From Chloroflexota bacterium (GTDB lineage: Bacteria; Chloroflexota; Limnocylindria; Limnocylindrales; CSP1-4), in assembly GCA_017882025.1 (NCBI GenBank), contig JADGQG010000139.1, positions 1-5,191 of the forward strand: a stretch of 5,191 bases of DNA. The letters are read 5' to 3'. The translations under genes and the position numbers were made by a program. The notes under the pieces are model-generated. The model had not been told where the DNA came from, searched no databases, and worked only from the letters and a program-made list of their open reading frames with translations. Position 1 is the first letter of the stretch. Each line of letters starts with the position of its first letter. Shown piece by piece: positions 1 to 5,191 of this stretch.

Positions 1-6
1 GCACCG

Positions 7-828
7 CTAGGGAGTCAGGACGATCGAGCGGGCGATCTTGGCGAAGACCGGTCCATCGGCGGGTGCCCGGGAGGGCGTCGTGGAGAAGGTCAGGACGTAG
101 CCGCGGCTGGGAACCACGAGAAGGACCTGCGTGATCGCCGCGACGGGCGTGCCTGCCGACGTCGCTGCGAATGAAGCTTGGTACACGAATTGGTCGGCTG
201 GTCCCGAGGCAGTCTCGATTCGCTGGGCGGGAACGGTCGTCTCGGCAACCAGCGAGGCCTGGCGACCGACCTCGGCGCTGAACGCGTCCAGGTTCACCGT
301 GGCCGGGAGCGCCACCTCCGTGACCGTCAAGGCGACGAGGGTCCCACTTCGGACCGTGGCGTCGCTCCCGTCGAACGCGTACGTGGAGGCAGACTTTGGG
401 AGGCCCGTCAGCTGGCTCATCAGCGAGCTCGCGAAGCGCAGGCTCAGTGCGTCGTATGTTGTGGCCGTCGACGCGTAGTCCGACCCGATGCGGACGCTGC
501 GCCAGCCCGTCGGCATGGTGAGCGAGTAGGCGCCCGCCGGGCGTGGTGTCCCCGGGGCGAACGAACCATTCGGGGCCGGCGAGGCAGGACCTCCGGACGG
601 GACGGCAGTCGCCGGACCGCTCGTCCCGCACCCAACGATCAGCGCTCCCGCGAGGGCGATGGCCAGCCCCAGCCCGCACCGGGAGCGCGCGGGCGCGTCC
701 CGCAGCTCCGCGATGCGCGCACGGTGCTCCGCCCGGCGCGCCGGCCTCGTCTCTGCAGCCTCCGGCGCGTACGTCGCCTGGACCGCGACGGTCGCAAGGG
801 CGATGCCCCTGGGCGGCTCGGTCGCCAT
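7..828 (-). CDS. Predicted lipoprotein with PsbP/DcrB-like C-terminal domain
   Basis: A 273-residue protein. Residues 51-66 are a hydrophobic stretch that ends in a lipobox, I64-V65-G66-C67, so Cys67 is the likely lipidation site and the mature protein would be about 207 residues on the outer face of the membrane. Residues 68-98 are a Gly/Ser/Pro/Ala-rich linker. Residues about 100-273 form one compact domain opening with AYSLTMPTGW and ending in a strand (RGYVLTFST) plus a short helix (FAKIARSIV). That order resembles PsbP/DcrB/LpqN-type secreted domains, but only by eye. The ATG at 828 is supported by the strong AGAGGAGG upstream. It leaves about 50 mostly charged residues ahead of the hydrophobic segment, far longer than a normal signal-peptide n-region. 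No ATG, GTG or TTG alternative turned up at the codons checked nearer the hydrophobic core. The gene stands alone, 250 bp downstream of the ATPase gene. Its function and ligand are unknown. It is surely coding; the domain assignment is tentative. Confidence 0.85.
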   Translation of the reverse strand: MATEPPRGIALATVAVQATYAPEAAETRPARRAEHRARIAELRDAPARSRCGLGLAIALAGALIVGCGTSGPATAVPSGGPASPAPNGSFAPGTPRPAGAYSLTMPTGWRSVRIGSDYASTATTYDALSLRFASSLMSQLTGLPKSASTYAFDGSDATVRSGTLVALTVTEVALPATVNLDAFSAEVGRQASLVAETTVPAQRIETASGPADQFVYQASFAATSAGTPVAAITQVLLVVPSRGYVLTFSTTPSRAPADGPVFAKIARSIVLTP

Positions 829-839
829 GGACGTGGGTG

Positions 840-847
840 CCTCCTCT
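840..847 (-). promoter_or_regulatory. Ribosome binding site of the lipoprotein gene
   Basis: On the minus strand the sequence reads AGAGGAGG, an almost complete anti-16S match, followed by 11 bases and then the ATG at 828. It decides the start of the lipoprotein and argues that the long charged N-terminus is really translated. Confidence 0.7.
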
Positions 848-1010
848 GATCGGCCCGGCGCTGGATGCCGGCGACGACGTGCCCCGCGGCGGGCGCGTCC
901 GGCGCCTGCTTCGTGCCTTCGATCGGCGGGTCCGACCGCGCCTGCGCGACTGTAGCGCCGTTCCCGCCTCCGTGTGGCCGAGCGGGCCGGAGCTCGGAGC
1001 CCCAGCGGGT

Positions 1011-1064
1011 GAGCCGCCCGTCGCCAGGACGACGGTCGGAATCGCGGCGTCGATCGGGCGGCTC
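1011..1064 (-). terminator. Inverted repeat, possible terminator after the ATPase gene
   Basis: GAGCCGCCCG (1011-1020) and CGGGCGGCTC (1055-1064) are perfect 10-bp inverted arms separated by 34 bases. Bulging out T1054 lets three more pairs form. On the minus strand the hairpin begins about 15 bases after the ATPase stop codon, where an operon terminator would sit. No T-run follows, so this is not a textbook Rho-independent terminator. It could instead stabilise the mRNA 3' end, act as a protein binding site, or be chance in GC-rich DNA. Confidence 0.4.
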
Positions 1065-1090
1065 TCAGGCGGTGGCTCTCAGGCGGTGGC
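1060..1090. repeat. 14-bp tandem duplication spanning the ATPase stop codon
   Basis: The unit GGCTCTCAGGCGGT occurs twice back to back (1060-1073 and 1074-1087), and the periodicity continues for three more bases to 1090. The copy at 1074-1087 contains the ATPase stop codon (1079-1081); the other copy lies just outside the gene. Replication slippage is the simplest origin. The first unit also contributes bases 1060-1064 to one arm of the inverted repeat at 1011-1064. Confidence 0.8.
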
Positions 1091-3268
1091 CGGAACTCCG
1101 GCCTCCTCCGCGTGGTCGGGTGACGGGTCGATCGCGGTGGGACCCGGCAGGACCACGACCCGCTCGGCCAGCGCGTCGTAGCGCGTCGACGTGGTGAGGT
1201 AGATCACCTGGAAGTCCGCTGCCAGCTCCCGCAGGATCGCCACGGCACTGGCAGCCCGATCATCGTCGAACGTCACGAACGGGTCGTCGAAGATCAGCGG
1301 CGGCCGGCGATCCTGCGTGACGAGACGAACCAGCCCGAGTCGCGCGGCGAGGTACACCTGGTCAAGCGTTCCCTGGGACAGCTCCTCGACACGGATCCAA
1401 TCGCCACGCTCCGGCGCGAACACCCGGATGTCCAGGGTCGCATCGTCCACCTGGACGCGCCGGTAGCGAGCCCCGGTGAGCCGCTCCAGGTCGCCGCGCA
1501 TGCGCTTCTCGAGGTAGCGCGTCGCCTTCCGCATCGTCGAGCGCTCGGCCCGCACGATCGCGTCGAGCGCGAGCTGGTAGACACGGGAACGGCGCTGAAC
1601 GGCGGCCAGCTCTTCGCGCCACCCCGCCAGCCGCTCCACCTCGCCGGCGACCTGCTCCGCGTCGACCGGGTTCTGCTCCACCCGCGCACGAGCGCCGGCT
1701 TCATCGTCACGCGCCCGCTCCAGGGCGCCCTCCTGGTCGCGGACCTCGACCTCCAGCCGCTCGCGGGCGCGGGGCTCCTTCGCGATCGGCCCGAGGGCTT
1801 CGAGCGCGCCGGTCTTCTGCTCGATCTCGAGCGCCGCGGCGTCGCGGAGGGTCGGGAGCGTCTCCGCCGGGGCTTTCCCCACGAGCCCTTCCAGCTGCGC
1901 CCGCGCGCGCCCGATCGCCTGGACGTGGGCGTCCTCGCGGGTCAGGAGGTCCTCGGCGGCCGGAAGATCGGCCAGCCCGAGCGCTGCCATCTGGGCGTCG
2001 CGGTCCGCGACTCGCCGCTTCAGGTCCTCCTCGAGCCGGCTGCGGCCGCGAAGGCGCCGCGAGATCTCGTCGTCACGAAGCTGCTTGTGGCGACGGAAGT
2101 CGGACGCAGCGCGGCGCTGGCTCCGGGCGTAGGCCGCCAGCCCCAGGCCAAGGACGGCCGCGGCCAGTCCCCCGATCAGGGCCGGGAACTGGCCCGTCAT
2201 GAAGCCGATGATCGCGGCGGCCAGCCCCGCAACCGCGAGCACCCCCGCCGCGATCGCGAACGTGCGCCACCGGGGTTCCGGGATCACAACCTGGTAGTCG
2301 ACCGCGGACGGCCCGTCGCCCAGCTGGGCGCGGAGCGCGGCGATCTCGCGGTCGAGGACCCGGAGCCGCTCGACAACCTGGCGAAGGACCGGCAGCGCGT
2401 GGTCGGACGGATGGGTCCGGTCGAGGCCGACGATCTCGTCGGAGACGGCCACCGCCTGCCGATAGCGCTCGAAGCGCTCCCGCGCGACCTCCCGCTCGGC
2501 GGTGAGCCGTTCCGCCTGTCGGGCCTTTTCCAGGAGCGACCGGCGCTCCGCGAGCGAGGCATCCACCTGGGCACGATGGTCGCGGGCGAGCACGAGGGCA
2601 TTACGGTCGCGCTCGAGCCCTGCGAGGCGCGCCTCGCCGTCGCTGACGGCCGCATCCGCGCGCACGACCGCCTGCTCCGCGATGCGGAGCCGACCCGGGT
2701 TCTTGTCACCCTTGGCGTGGAGGTCGCGGAGCGTCCTGTCGAGGCGGCGCTTGACGGCGCTCGTTCCCCGGTCGGCGCCGCTGATCGAGGCCTGGAGCCG
2801 ATCGCGCAGCGCGCCCTCGTCACGTGCGAGATCGTCGACCTCGTGGTGACGGACCGACGCCGTGGAGCGGAAGAACTTCTCGGACGGGATCCCGGTCAGC
2901 TCCGCCAGCAACTCGTCGGCGCGGGCGGGATCCGTGGTGGTCTGCCCGTCCAGGTCCAGCCGCACGGTGCCCTTGCTGCCGCGGAAGTCCTTCAGGACGC
3001 TCCCAACCCGCGTCCCCTCGAGGTCCTCCTGGATGAAGTCGAGCTGCACGGCCGGCCGCCCGTCCTCGCCGGCATCCCAGCTGCGGAGGTTTTCGATCTC
3101 CGAGCCGCCCGCGGTTACCCGCCTGAAGAGTCCCACCTCGAGCGCCCGCTGAAGGGTGGTCTTGCCGGCCTCGTTCGGGCCCCGGACGACGGTCAAGCCG
3201 GGCGCGAGCTCCAGGTCCAGATCCCGATGGACCCGGAAGTCGCGGACCCGGACGCGCGTGATCCTCAC
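1079..3268 (-). CDS. Rad50/SbcC/YhaN-like AAA ATPase with central transmembrane hairpin
   Basis: A 729-residue ATPase subunit, the expected partner of the nuclease encoded just upstream. Order: residues 1-30 a beta-rich start (MRITRVRVRDFRVH); 30-38 Walker A (GPNEAGKTT); about 132-146 a region where Rad50 carries its Q-loop (VRHHEVDDL); about 165-330 a charged coiled-coil arm; 335-357 and 361-380 two hydrophobic segments predicted to cross the membrane; about 385-575 the returning arm; 629-644 an ABC-type signature (ELSQGTLDQVYLAARL); 656-671 Walker B and D-loop (LIFDDPF, FDDDR). LSxGT and DDPF are as I recall for YhaN-type ATPases. The chain has no cysteine, so no CxxC zinc hook is possible. 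It is shorter than canonical SbcC (about 1,000 residues). The GTG at 3268 is chosen because homology begins exactly there and it overlaps the nuclease stop as GTGA. The open frame runs further upstream but encodes only Arg-rich nonsense antiparallel to nothing known and overlapping the nuclease. Expected role: ATP-driven control of DNA-end processing, possibly at the membrane. Confidence 0.92.
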   Translation of the reverse strand: MRITRVRVRDFRVHRDLDLELAPGLTVVRGPNEAGKTTLQRALEVGLFRRVTAGGSEIENLRSWDAGEDGRPAVQLDFIQEDLEGTRVGSVLKDFRGSKGTVRLDLDGQTTTDPARADELLAELTGIPSEKFFRSTASVRHHEVDDLARDEGALRDRLQASISGADRGTSAVKRRLDRTLRDLHAKGDKNPGRLRIAEQAVVRADAAVSDGEARLAGLERDRNALVLARDHRAQVDASLAERRSLLEKARQAERLTAEREVARERFERYRQAVAVSDEIVGLDRTHPSDHALPVLRQVVERLRVLDREIAALRAQLGDGPSAVDYQVVIPEPRWRTFAIAAGVLAVAGLAAAIIGFMTGQFPALIGGLAAAVLGLGLAAYARSQRRAASDFRRHKQLRDDEISRRLRGRSRLEEDLKRRVADRDAQMAALGLADLPAAEDLLTREDAHVQAIGRARAQLEGLVGKAPAETLPTLRDAAALEIEQKTGALEALGPIAKEPRARERLEVEVRDQEGALERARDDEAGARARVEQNPVDAEQVAGEVERLAGWREELAAVQRRSRVYQLALDAIVRAERSTMRKATRYLEKRMRGDLERLTGARYRRVQVDDATLDIRVFAPERGDWIRVEELSQGTLDQVYLAARLGLVRLVTQDRRPPLIFDDPFVTFDDDRAASAVAILRELAADFQVIYLTTSTRYDALAERVVVLPGPTAIDPSPDHAEEAGVPATA

Positions 3269-4431
3269 AGCGCCAGCTCGCGCCCGTCGAGCATGAGACG
3301 GGCCAGCCGGAGCGCGTCGCGCAGCTCGAGCGACTCGTCGAGCCTCTCGCTCGCCTCGGCCTCCGCGATGGACGCCTGCAGGTCGCGGACAAGGGCGCCG
3401 GCGATCGTGTCCGGCGGCGGCAACGGCCCGTCCGGGAGCGCCGCGGTGGCGACATCGCGGACCCGAAGCCGGAAGAAGCGGTCGGCGAGCTCCCGCTCCA
3501 CCTCGTCCGCCACGACGTCCATGTCGTCGCGGCGGACGCCGATGAGCCGGACGTCGAGGATGAGGTCCGGATCGGCGAGGCTGGCGAGCCGCTCGACCAG
3601 GGCGGGCTGGCCCGCAAGCGTTCCGGCATCCACTTCCAGGCGATCGAACCGTGTCCGCCCCACCCGCCGCTCTTCCAGCGTGACGAACCGCACGCCGGCG
3701 CGCTCCTCGAGCGCCACGAGCAGGACGCTGCCGGCGCGATCCTGGTCGACCGCGACCGGCTCGGGCGCGCCGCTGTACGCCCACGTGGTCCCGCCCGTCT
3801 GGCCGCGCTGCGTGGAATGCCAGTGGCCGAGGGCGAGGTAGTCGAGGTGCGAGGCCGCGATCTCGCCGGTCGTGAAGACCACCTCGTCCGTGTCCGTCTT
3901 GCCGGGGATCGCGAGTGACCCGTGGATCAGCCCCACGTGCCAGCGGGCGCGGCCGTCGGCGGCAGCGCTGAACCCGGCAAGCGGGCTTCGCGGCGCCCGC
4001 TTGGTCGGGAAGACGAATCCGTGGACGGCGAGGTCAAGGATGCCGAAGACCACGTCGGGGCGGTCCGGGGTGAGGACCACCAGGCGGTCCGAATCGGTCG
4101 GCAGGCCGGCCATCGCCGCCAGGTCGTAGGCGCGGTAGACCGAGGCGCGGTCGTAGACGTCATGCGTGCCGGGGATGACCACCACCCGGATGGCGGCATC
4201 GGTCAACCGCTTCAGCTCGGCCACCGTGCGCTCCACGGAGCGGCGCGGCTGGGTGTTCGAGTCGAAGAGGTCGCCGGCGATCAGCAGCGCATCGACCTGC
4301 TCAGCAAGGGCGAGATCAACGGTGGCGCGGAACGCGGCGAACTGGCGCTCGCGCTGGGCCGCGGCCTGGTTTCCCAGGTCCGCGTGCCGGGCTCCGAGGT
4401 GGACGTCGGCCGTGTGAAGCACGCGCAGCAT
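3265..4431 (-). CDS. Mre11/SbcD/YhaO-like metallophosphoesterase DNA nuclease
   Basis: A 388-residue calcineurin-like phosphoesterase of the DNA-repair exonuclease group. Metal-site motifs run in order: D9-x-H11 (HTADVHLG), G53-D54 with D57 (AGDLFDS), G88-T89-H90-D91 (IPGTHDVYD), H170 (LIHG), and G202-H203-W204-H205 (ALGHWH). The core spans about 1-255, followed by a capping region about 260-345 and a charged C-terminal helix (about 348-388) likely to contact the ATPase. Thr89 replaces the usual Asn of GNH(D/E), a metal/phosphate ligand. The protein presumably cuts DNA ends under control of the ATPase encoded next, whose GTG overlaps this stop by four bases. The start at 4431 is chosen because MLRVLHTADVHLG matches the family N-terminus. 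An in-frame ATG at 4440 adds three residues and one at 4494 adds 21 unconvincing ones. None has a well-placed Shine-Dalgarno. SbcD or YhaO are the nearest named families; the pairing with a YhaN-type ATPase favours YhaO. Confidence 0.9.
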   Translation of the reverse strand: MLRVLHTADVHLGARHADLGNQAAAQRERQFAAFRATVDLALAEQVDALLIAGDLFDSNTQPRRSVERTVAELKRLTDAAIRVVVIPGTHDVYDRASVYRAYDLAAMAGLPTDSDRLVVLTPDRPDVVFGILDLAVHGFVFPTKRAPRSPLAGFSAAADGRARWHVGLIHGSLAIPGKTDTDEVVFTTGEIAASHLDYLALGHWHSTQRGQTGGTTWAYSGAPEPVAVDQDRAGSVLLVALEERAGVRFVTLEERRVGRTRFDRLEVDAGTLAGQPALVERLASLADPDLILDVRLIGVRRDDMDVVADEVERELADRFFRLRVRDVATAALPDGPLPPPDTIAGALVRDLQASIAEAEASERLDESLELRDALRLARLMLDGRELAL

Positions 4432-4533
4432 CCCCAGCATTGTGGCGCATCCGGCAAGCGCTGCCCAGGCGCTGGCGCACGCCGCAGGCCCCATGGGCGG
4501 CCGGGGGGCGCCGTCGGCCGTTCGCAGGCCGGG

Positions 4534-4543
4534 ATGCTATGGT
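4534..4543. promoter_or_regulatory. Possible -10 elements in the divergent intergenic region
   Basis: The 270-bp gap between the nuclease gene (minus) and the zinc-ribbon gene (plus) must hold promoters for both. ATGCTATGGT at 4534-4543 contains TATGGT on the plus strand (4538-4543) and TAGCAT on the minus strand (4539-4534), both fitting the TANNNT pattern of housekeeping -10 boxes and the least GC-rich spot in the gap. No convincing -35 hexamer lies at 16-18 bases on either side. Start sites near here would give leaders of about 160 bases (plus) and 95 bases (minus). This is weak pattern evidence only. Confidence 0.2.
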
Positions 4544-4695
4544 TCCCGCCACGCAACCGGTGCGCGCCCCGATGGGTCCCACACCAGCTCGTCACCCGGG
4601 TCGCGCGGCACCAGGCGTTTCCTGCCTCCTCCGCCGTCCGGTGACCGGGCGGGCCGTGGCCCCGGCGCACGGACCGATCGCGAGCGCCCGGACCT

Positions 4696-4700
4696 GGAGG
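4696..4700 (+). promoter_or_regulatory. Ribosome binding site of the zinc-ribbon gene
   Basis: GGAGG followed by 10 bases and then the ATG at 4711. It fixes the start of the zinc-ribbon protein. Confidence 0.65.
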
Positions 4701-4710
4701 CACACACTCG

Positions 4711-5046
4711 ATGACGTACACCGATCGCTCCATCCCCTGCGTCGACTGCGGGATCTCGTTCGTCCACAGCGCGGCGGACCAGGAGTACTACGCGGAAAAG
4801 GGCTTCACGTCGGAGCCCAAGCGGTGCCCCAGCTGCCGCTCCAGCCGCCGCGCCTCCCGCGGCGAAGGCTACGACGCCCGCAGCATCGGCGGACCGCGCG
4901 GCTACGAGCGCGGTGGCTCGTCGGACCGCGAGTTCTTCGCGGTGACGTGCTCGCGTTGCGGCAACAACGCCCAGGTCCCGTTCAAGCCGCGCATGGACAA
5001 GCCGGTCTATTGCTCGGACTGCTTCCGCGAGGTCAAGGCCGGCTGA
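4711..5046 (+). CDS. Double zinc-ribbon protein (zf-trcl plus CxxC-x17-CxxC domain)
   Basis: A 111-residue soluble protein with eight cysteines in four CxxC pairs. The N-terminal ribbon, about residues 6-45, uses C10/C13 and C39/C42 with the spacer FVHSAADQEYYAEKGF, which matches the zf-trcl probable zinc-ribbon family (PF13451) as I recall it. Residues 46-74 form a polar Arg/Gly-rich linker (RGEGYDAR, GPRGYERGG), similar to RGG-type nucleic-acid-binding tails. The C-terminal ribbon uses C80/C83 and C101/C104 with exactly 17 residues between the pairs, the spacing that defines the CxxC-x17-CxxC domain (TIGR04272). Two structural zinc ions are therefore expected. The biochemical role is unknown; RNA or DNA binding is inferred from the ribbons and basic linker. 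The gene is transcribed away from the nuclease-ATPase operon, and its stop lies 20 bp from the convergent gene at the right edge. The start is supported by GGAGG ten bases upstream. Confidence 0.9.
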   Translation: MTYTDRSIPCVDCGISFVHSAADQEYYAEKGFTSEPKRCPSCRSSRRASRGEGYDARSIGGPRGYERGGSSDREFFAVTCSRCGNNAQVPFKPRMDKPVYCSDCFREVKAG

Positions 5047-5052
5047 GCCGGC
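5038..5052 (+). repeat. GC hairpin with the zinc-ribbon stop codon in its loop
   Basis: GCCGGC, TGA, GCCGGC: two copies of a self-complementary hexamer flank the stop codon (5044-5046), giving a 6-bp all-GC stem with a three-base loop. No T-run follows, so termination is unproven. It may be chance in DNA of this composition. Confidence 0.35.
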
Positions 5053-5066
5053 GCCCCGGGACGCCC

Positions 5067-5191
5067 TCAGGCGCGGGCCGCCGCGCCCGGGAGACGGAGC
5101 GTGTCGCCCGCGTGCAGGCGCTCGCGATGGCGGCCGCGCCAGACCGTCACGCGCCCACGGCCGTGAACCTGCCACGCGGTGTCCCGGCCGA
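5067..5191 (-). CDS. 3' end of an unrecognised gene (partial at right edge)
   Basis: The last 40 codons and the TGA (5067-5069) of a minus-strand gene that continues beyond the window; the first whole codon starts at 5189. Visible features are a run with alternating strand-like residues (AWQVHGRGRVTVWRG), then RERLHAGDTLRLPG and a short Ala/Arg tail. About nine in ten codons end in G or C, much better than the two other minus-strand frames, one of which contains an early stop. That codon bias and the snug convergent placement, 20 bp after the zinc-ribbon stop, are the evidence that it is real. It looks like the end of a small beta-rich domain. I do not recognise the family and assign no function. 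Confidence 0.55.
   Translation of the reverse strand, partial: GRDTAWQVHGRGRVTVWRGRHRERLHAGDTLRLPGAAARA
5070..5087. repeat. 7-bp GC hairpin between convergent genes
   Basis: GGCGCGG (5070-5076), loop GCCG, CCGCGCC (5081-5087): a perfect 7-bp stem just past the zinc-ribbon gene. It also lies inside the last codons of the convergent partial gene. It could serve as a bidirectional transcription stop, but there is no T-run and the codons alone (Gly-Ala-Ala-Ala-Arg-Ala) may explain it. Confidence 0.3.

Noticed and set aside
178..849. A 223-codon plus-strand frame opposite the lipoprotein
   Set aside because: The Arg-rich translation is typical of a shadow frame, while the minus strand has a ribosome binding site, a lipobox and a plausible domain.
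949..954. TACAGT on the minus strand as a -10 box for the lipoprotein gene
   Set aside because: It fits TANNNT and lies about 120 bases upstream of the start, but no -35 hexamer is recognisable, so it is not listed as a promoter.
955..977. GGCGGGAAC shared upstream of both the lipoprotein and nuclease genes (minus strand), resembling a GGAAC-type ECF sigma -35 element
   Set aside because: Its distance to the nearest TANNNT differs between the two sites, no ECF-type -10 sits 16-17 bases downstream, and the same 9-mer also occurs inside coding sequence near 226-234.
3269..3784. 172-codon N-terminal extension of the ATPase frame
   Set aside because: The translation is Arg/Gly/Pro-rich without structure and overlaps the nuclease gene. 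The ATPase family homology starts exactly at the GTG at 3268.
1925..3841. A 638-codon open frame on the plus strand
   Set aside because: It is antisense to the ATPase and nuclease genes, both of which show full catalytic motifs. The plus translation is low-complexity in its last third (Ser/Arg runs) and has no recognisable motif. Long antisense frames are expected in DNA this GC-rich.
3265..4431. Calling the pair a canonical SbcCD with gene symbols sbcD and sbcC
   Set aside because: The ATPase lacks the zinc hook, is much shorter than SbcC and has YhaN-like LSxGT/DDPF motifs and a membrane hairpin, so the canonical symbols would mislead.
4537..5175. A 212-codon minus-strand frame through the zinc-ribbon gene
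   Set aside because: It is opposite a gene with eight well-spaced cysteines and a good ribosome binding site. Its translation is Arg/Ala-rich with no motif. In 5067-5191 another frame has better codon bias.

Overview
This is a very GC-rich (roughly 70% by eye) bacterial window with three complete genes on the minus strand, one complete gene on the plus strand and the 3' end of a fifth gene on the minus strand at the right edge. The codons strongly favour G or C in third position. The plus-strand gene is a double zinc-ribbon protein of a type I associate with Chloroflexota, and the nuclease/ATPase pair looks like the YhaO/YhaN branch of the Mre11-Rad50 (SbcD-SbcC) superfamily. A GC-rich Chloroflexota (Limnocylindria/Ellin6529-like) or an actinobacterium would fit. 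This taxonomic guess is inference, because no marker gene is present.

Layout: (1) 7-828 minus, a predicted lipoprotein with an unusually long charged N-terminus before its lipobox, started by a strong Shine-Dalgarno. (2) 829-1078, a 250-bp gap holding a 10-bp inverted repeat and a 14-bp tandem duplication that covers the stop codon of the next gene. (3) 1079-3268 minus, a 729-residue Rad50/SbcC/YhaN-like ATPase. (4) 3265-4431 minus, a 388-residue Mre11/SbcD/YhaO-like metallophosphoesterase nuclease. It lies upstream of the ATPase gene and overlaps it by four bases (GTGA), so the two form a translationally coupled operon. (5) 4432-4710, a divergent intergenic region. (6) 4711-5046 plus, the zinc-ribbon protein. 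(7) 5067-5191 minus, a partial unrecognised gene convergent with it.

The core is the nuclease-ATPase operon, which should encode one DNA-end-processing complex. The ATPase contains no cysteine, so it cannot carry the CxxC zinc hook of canonical SbcC/Rad50. The middle of its coiled coil instead holds two adjacent hydrophobic segments, predicted to be a transmembrane hairpin. This suggests a membrane-tethered Mre11-Rad50-type machine, as I recall for B. subtilis YhaN. The nuclease also has GTHD where the family normally has GNHD, and the ATPase shows non-canonical residues in its switch region. I see no mobile element, CRISPR array, tRNA or rRNA.
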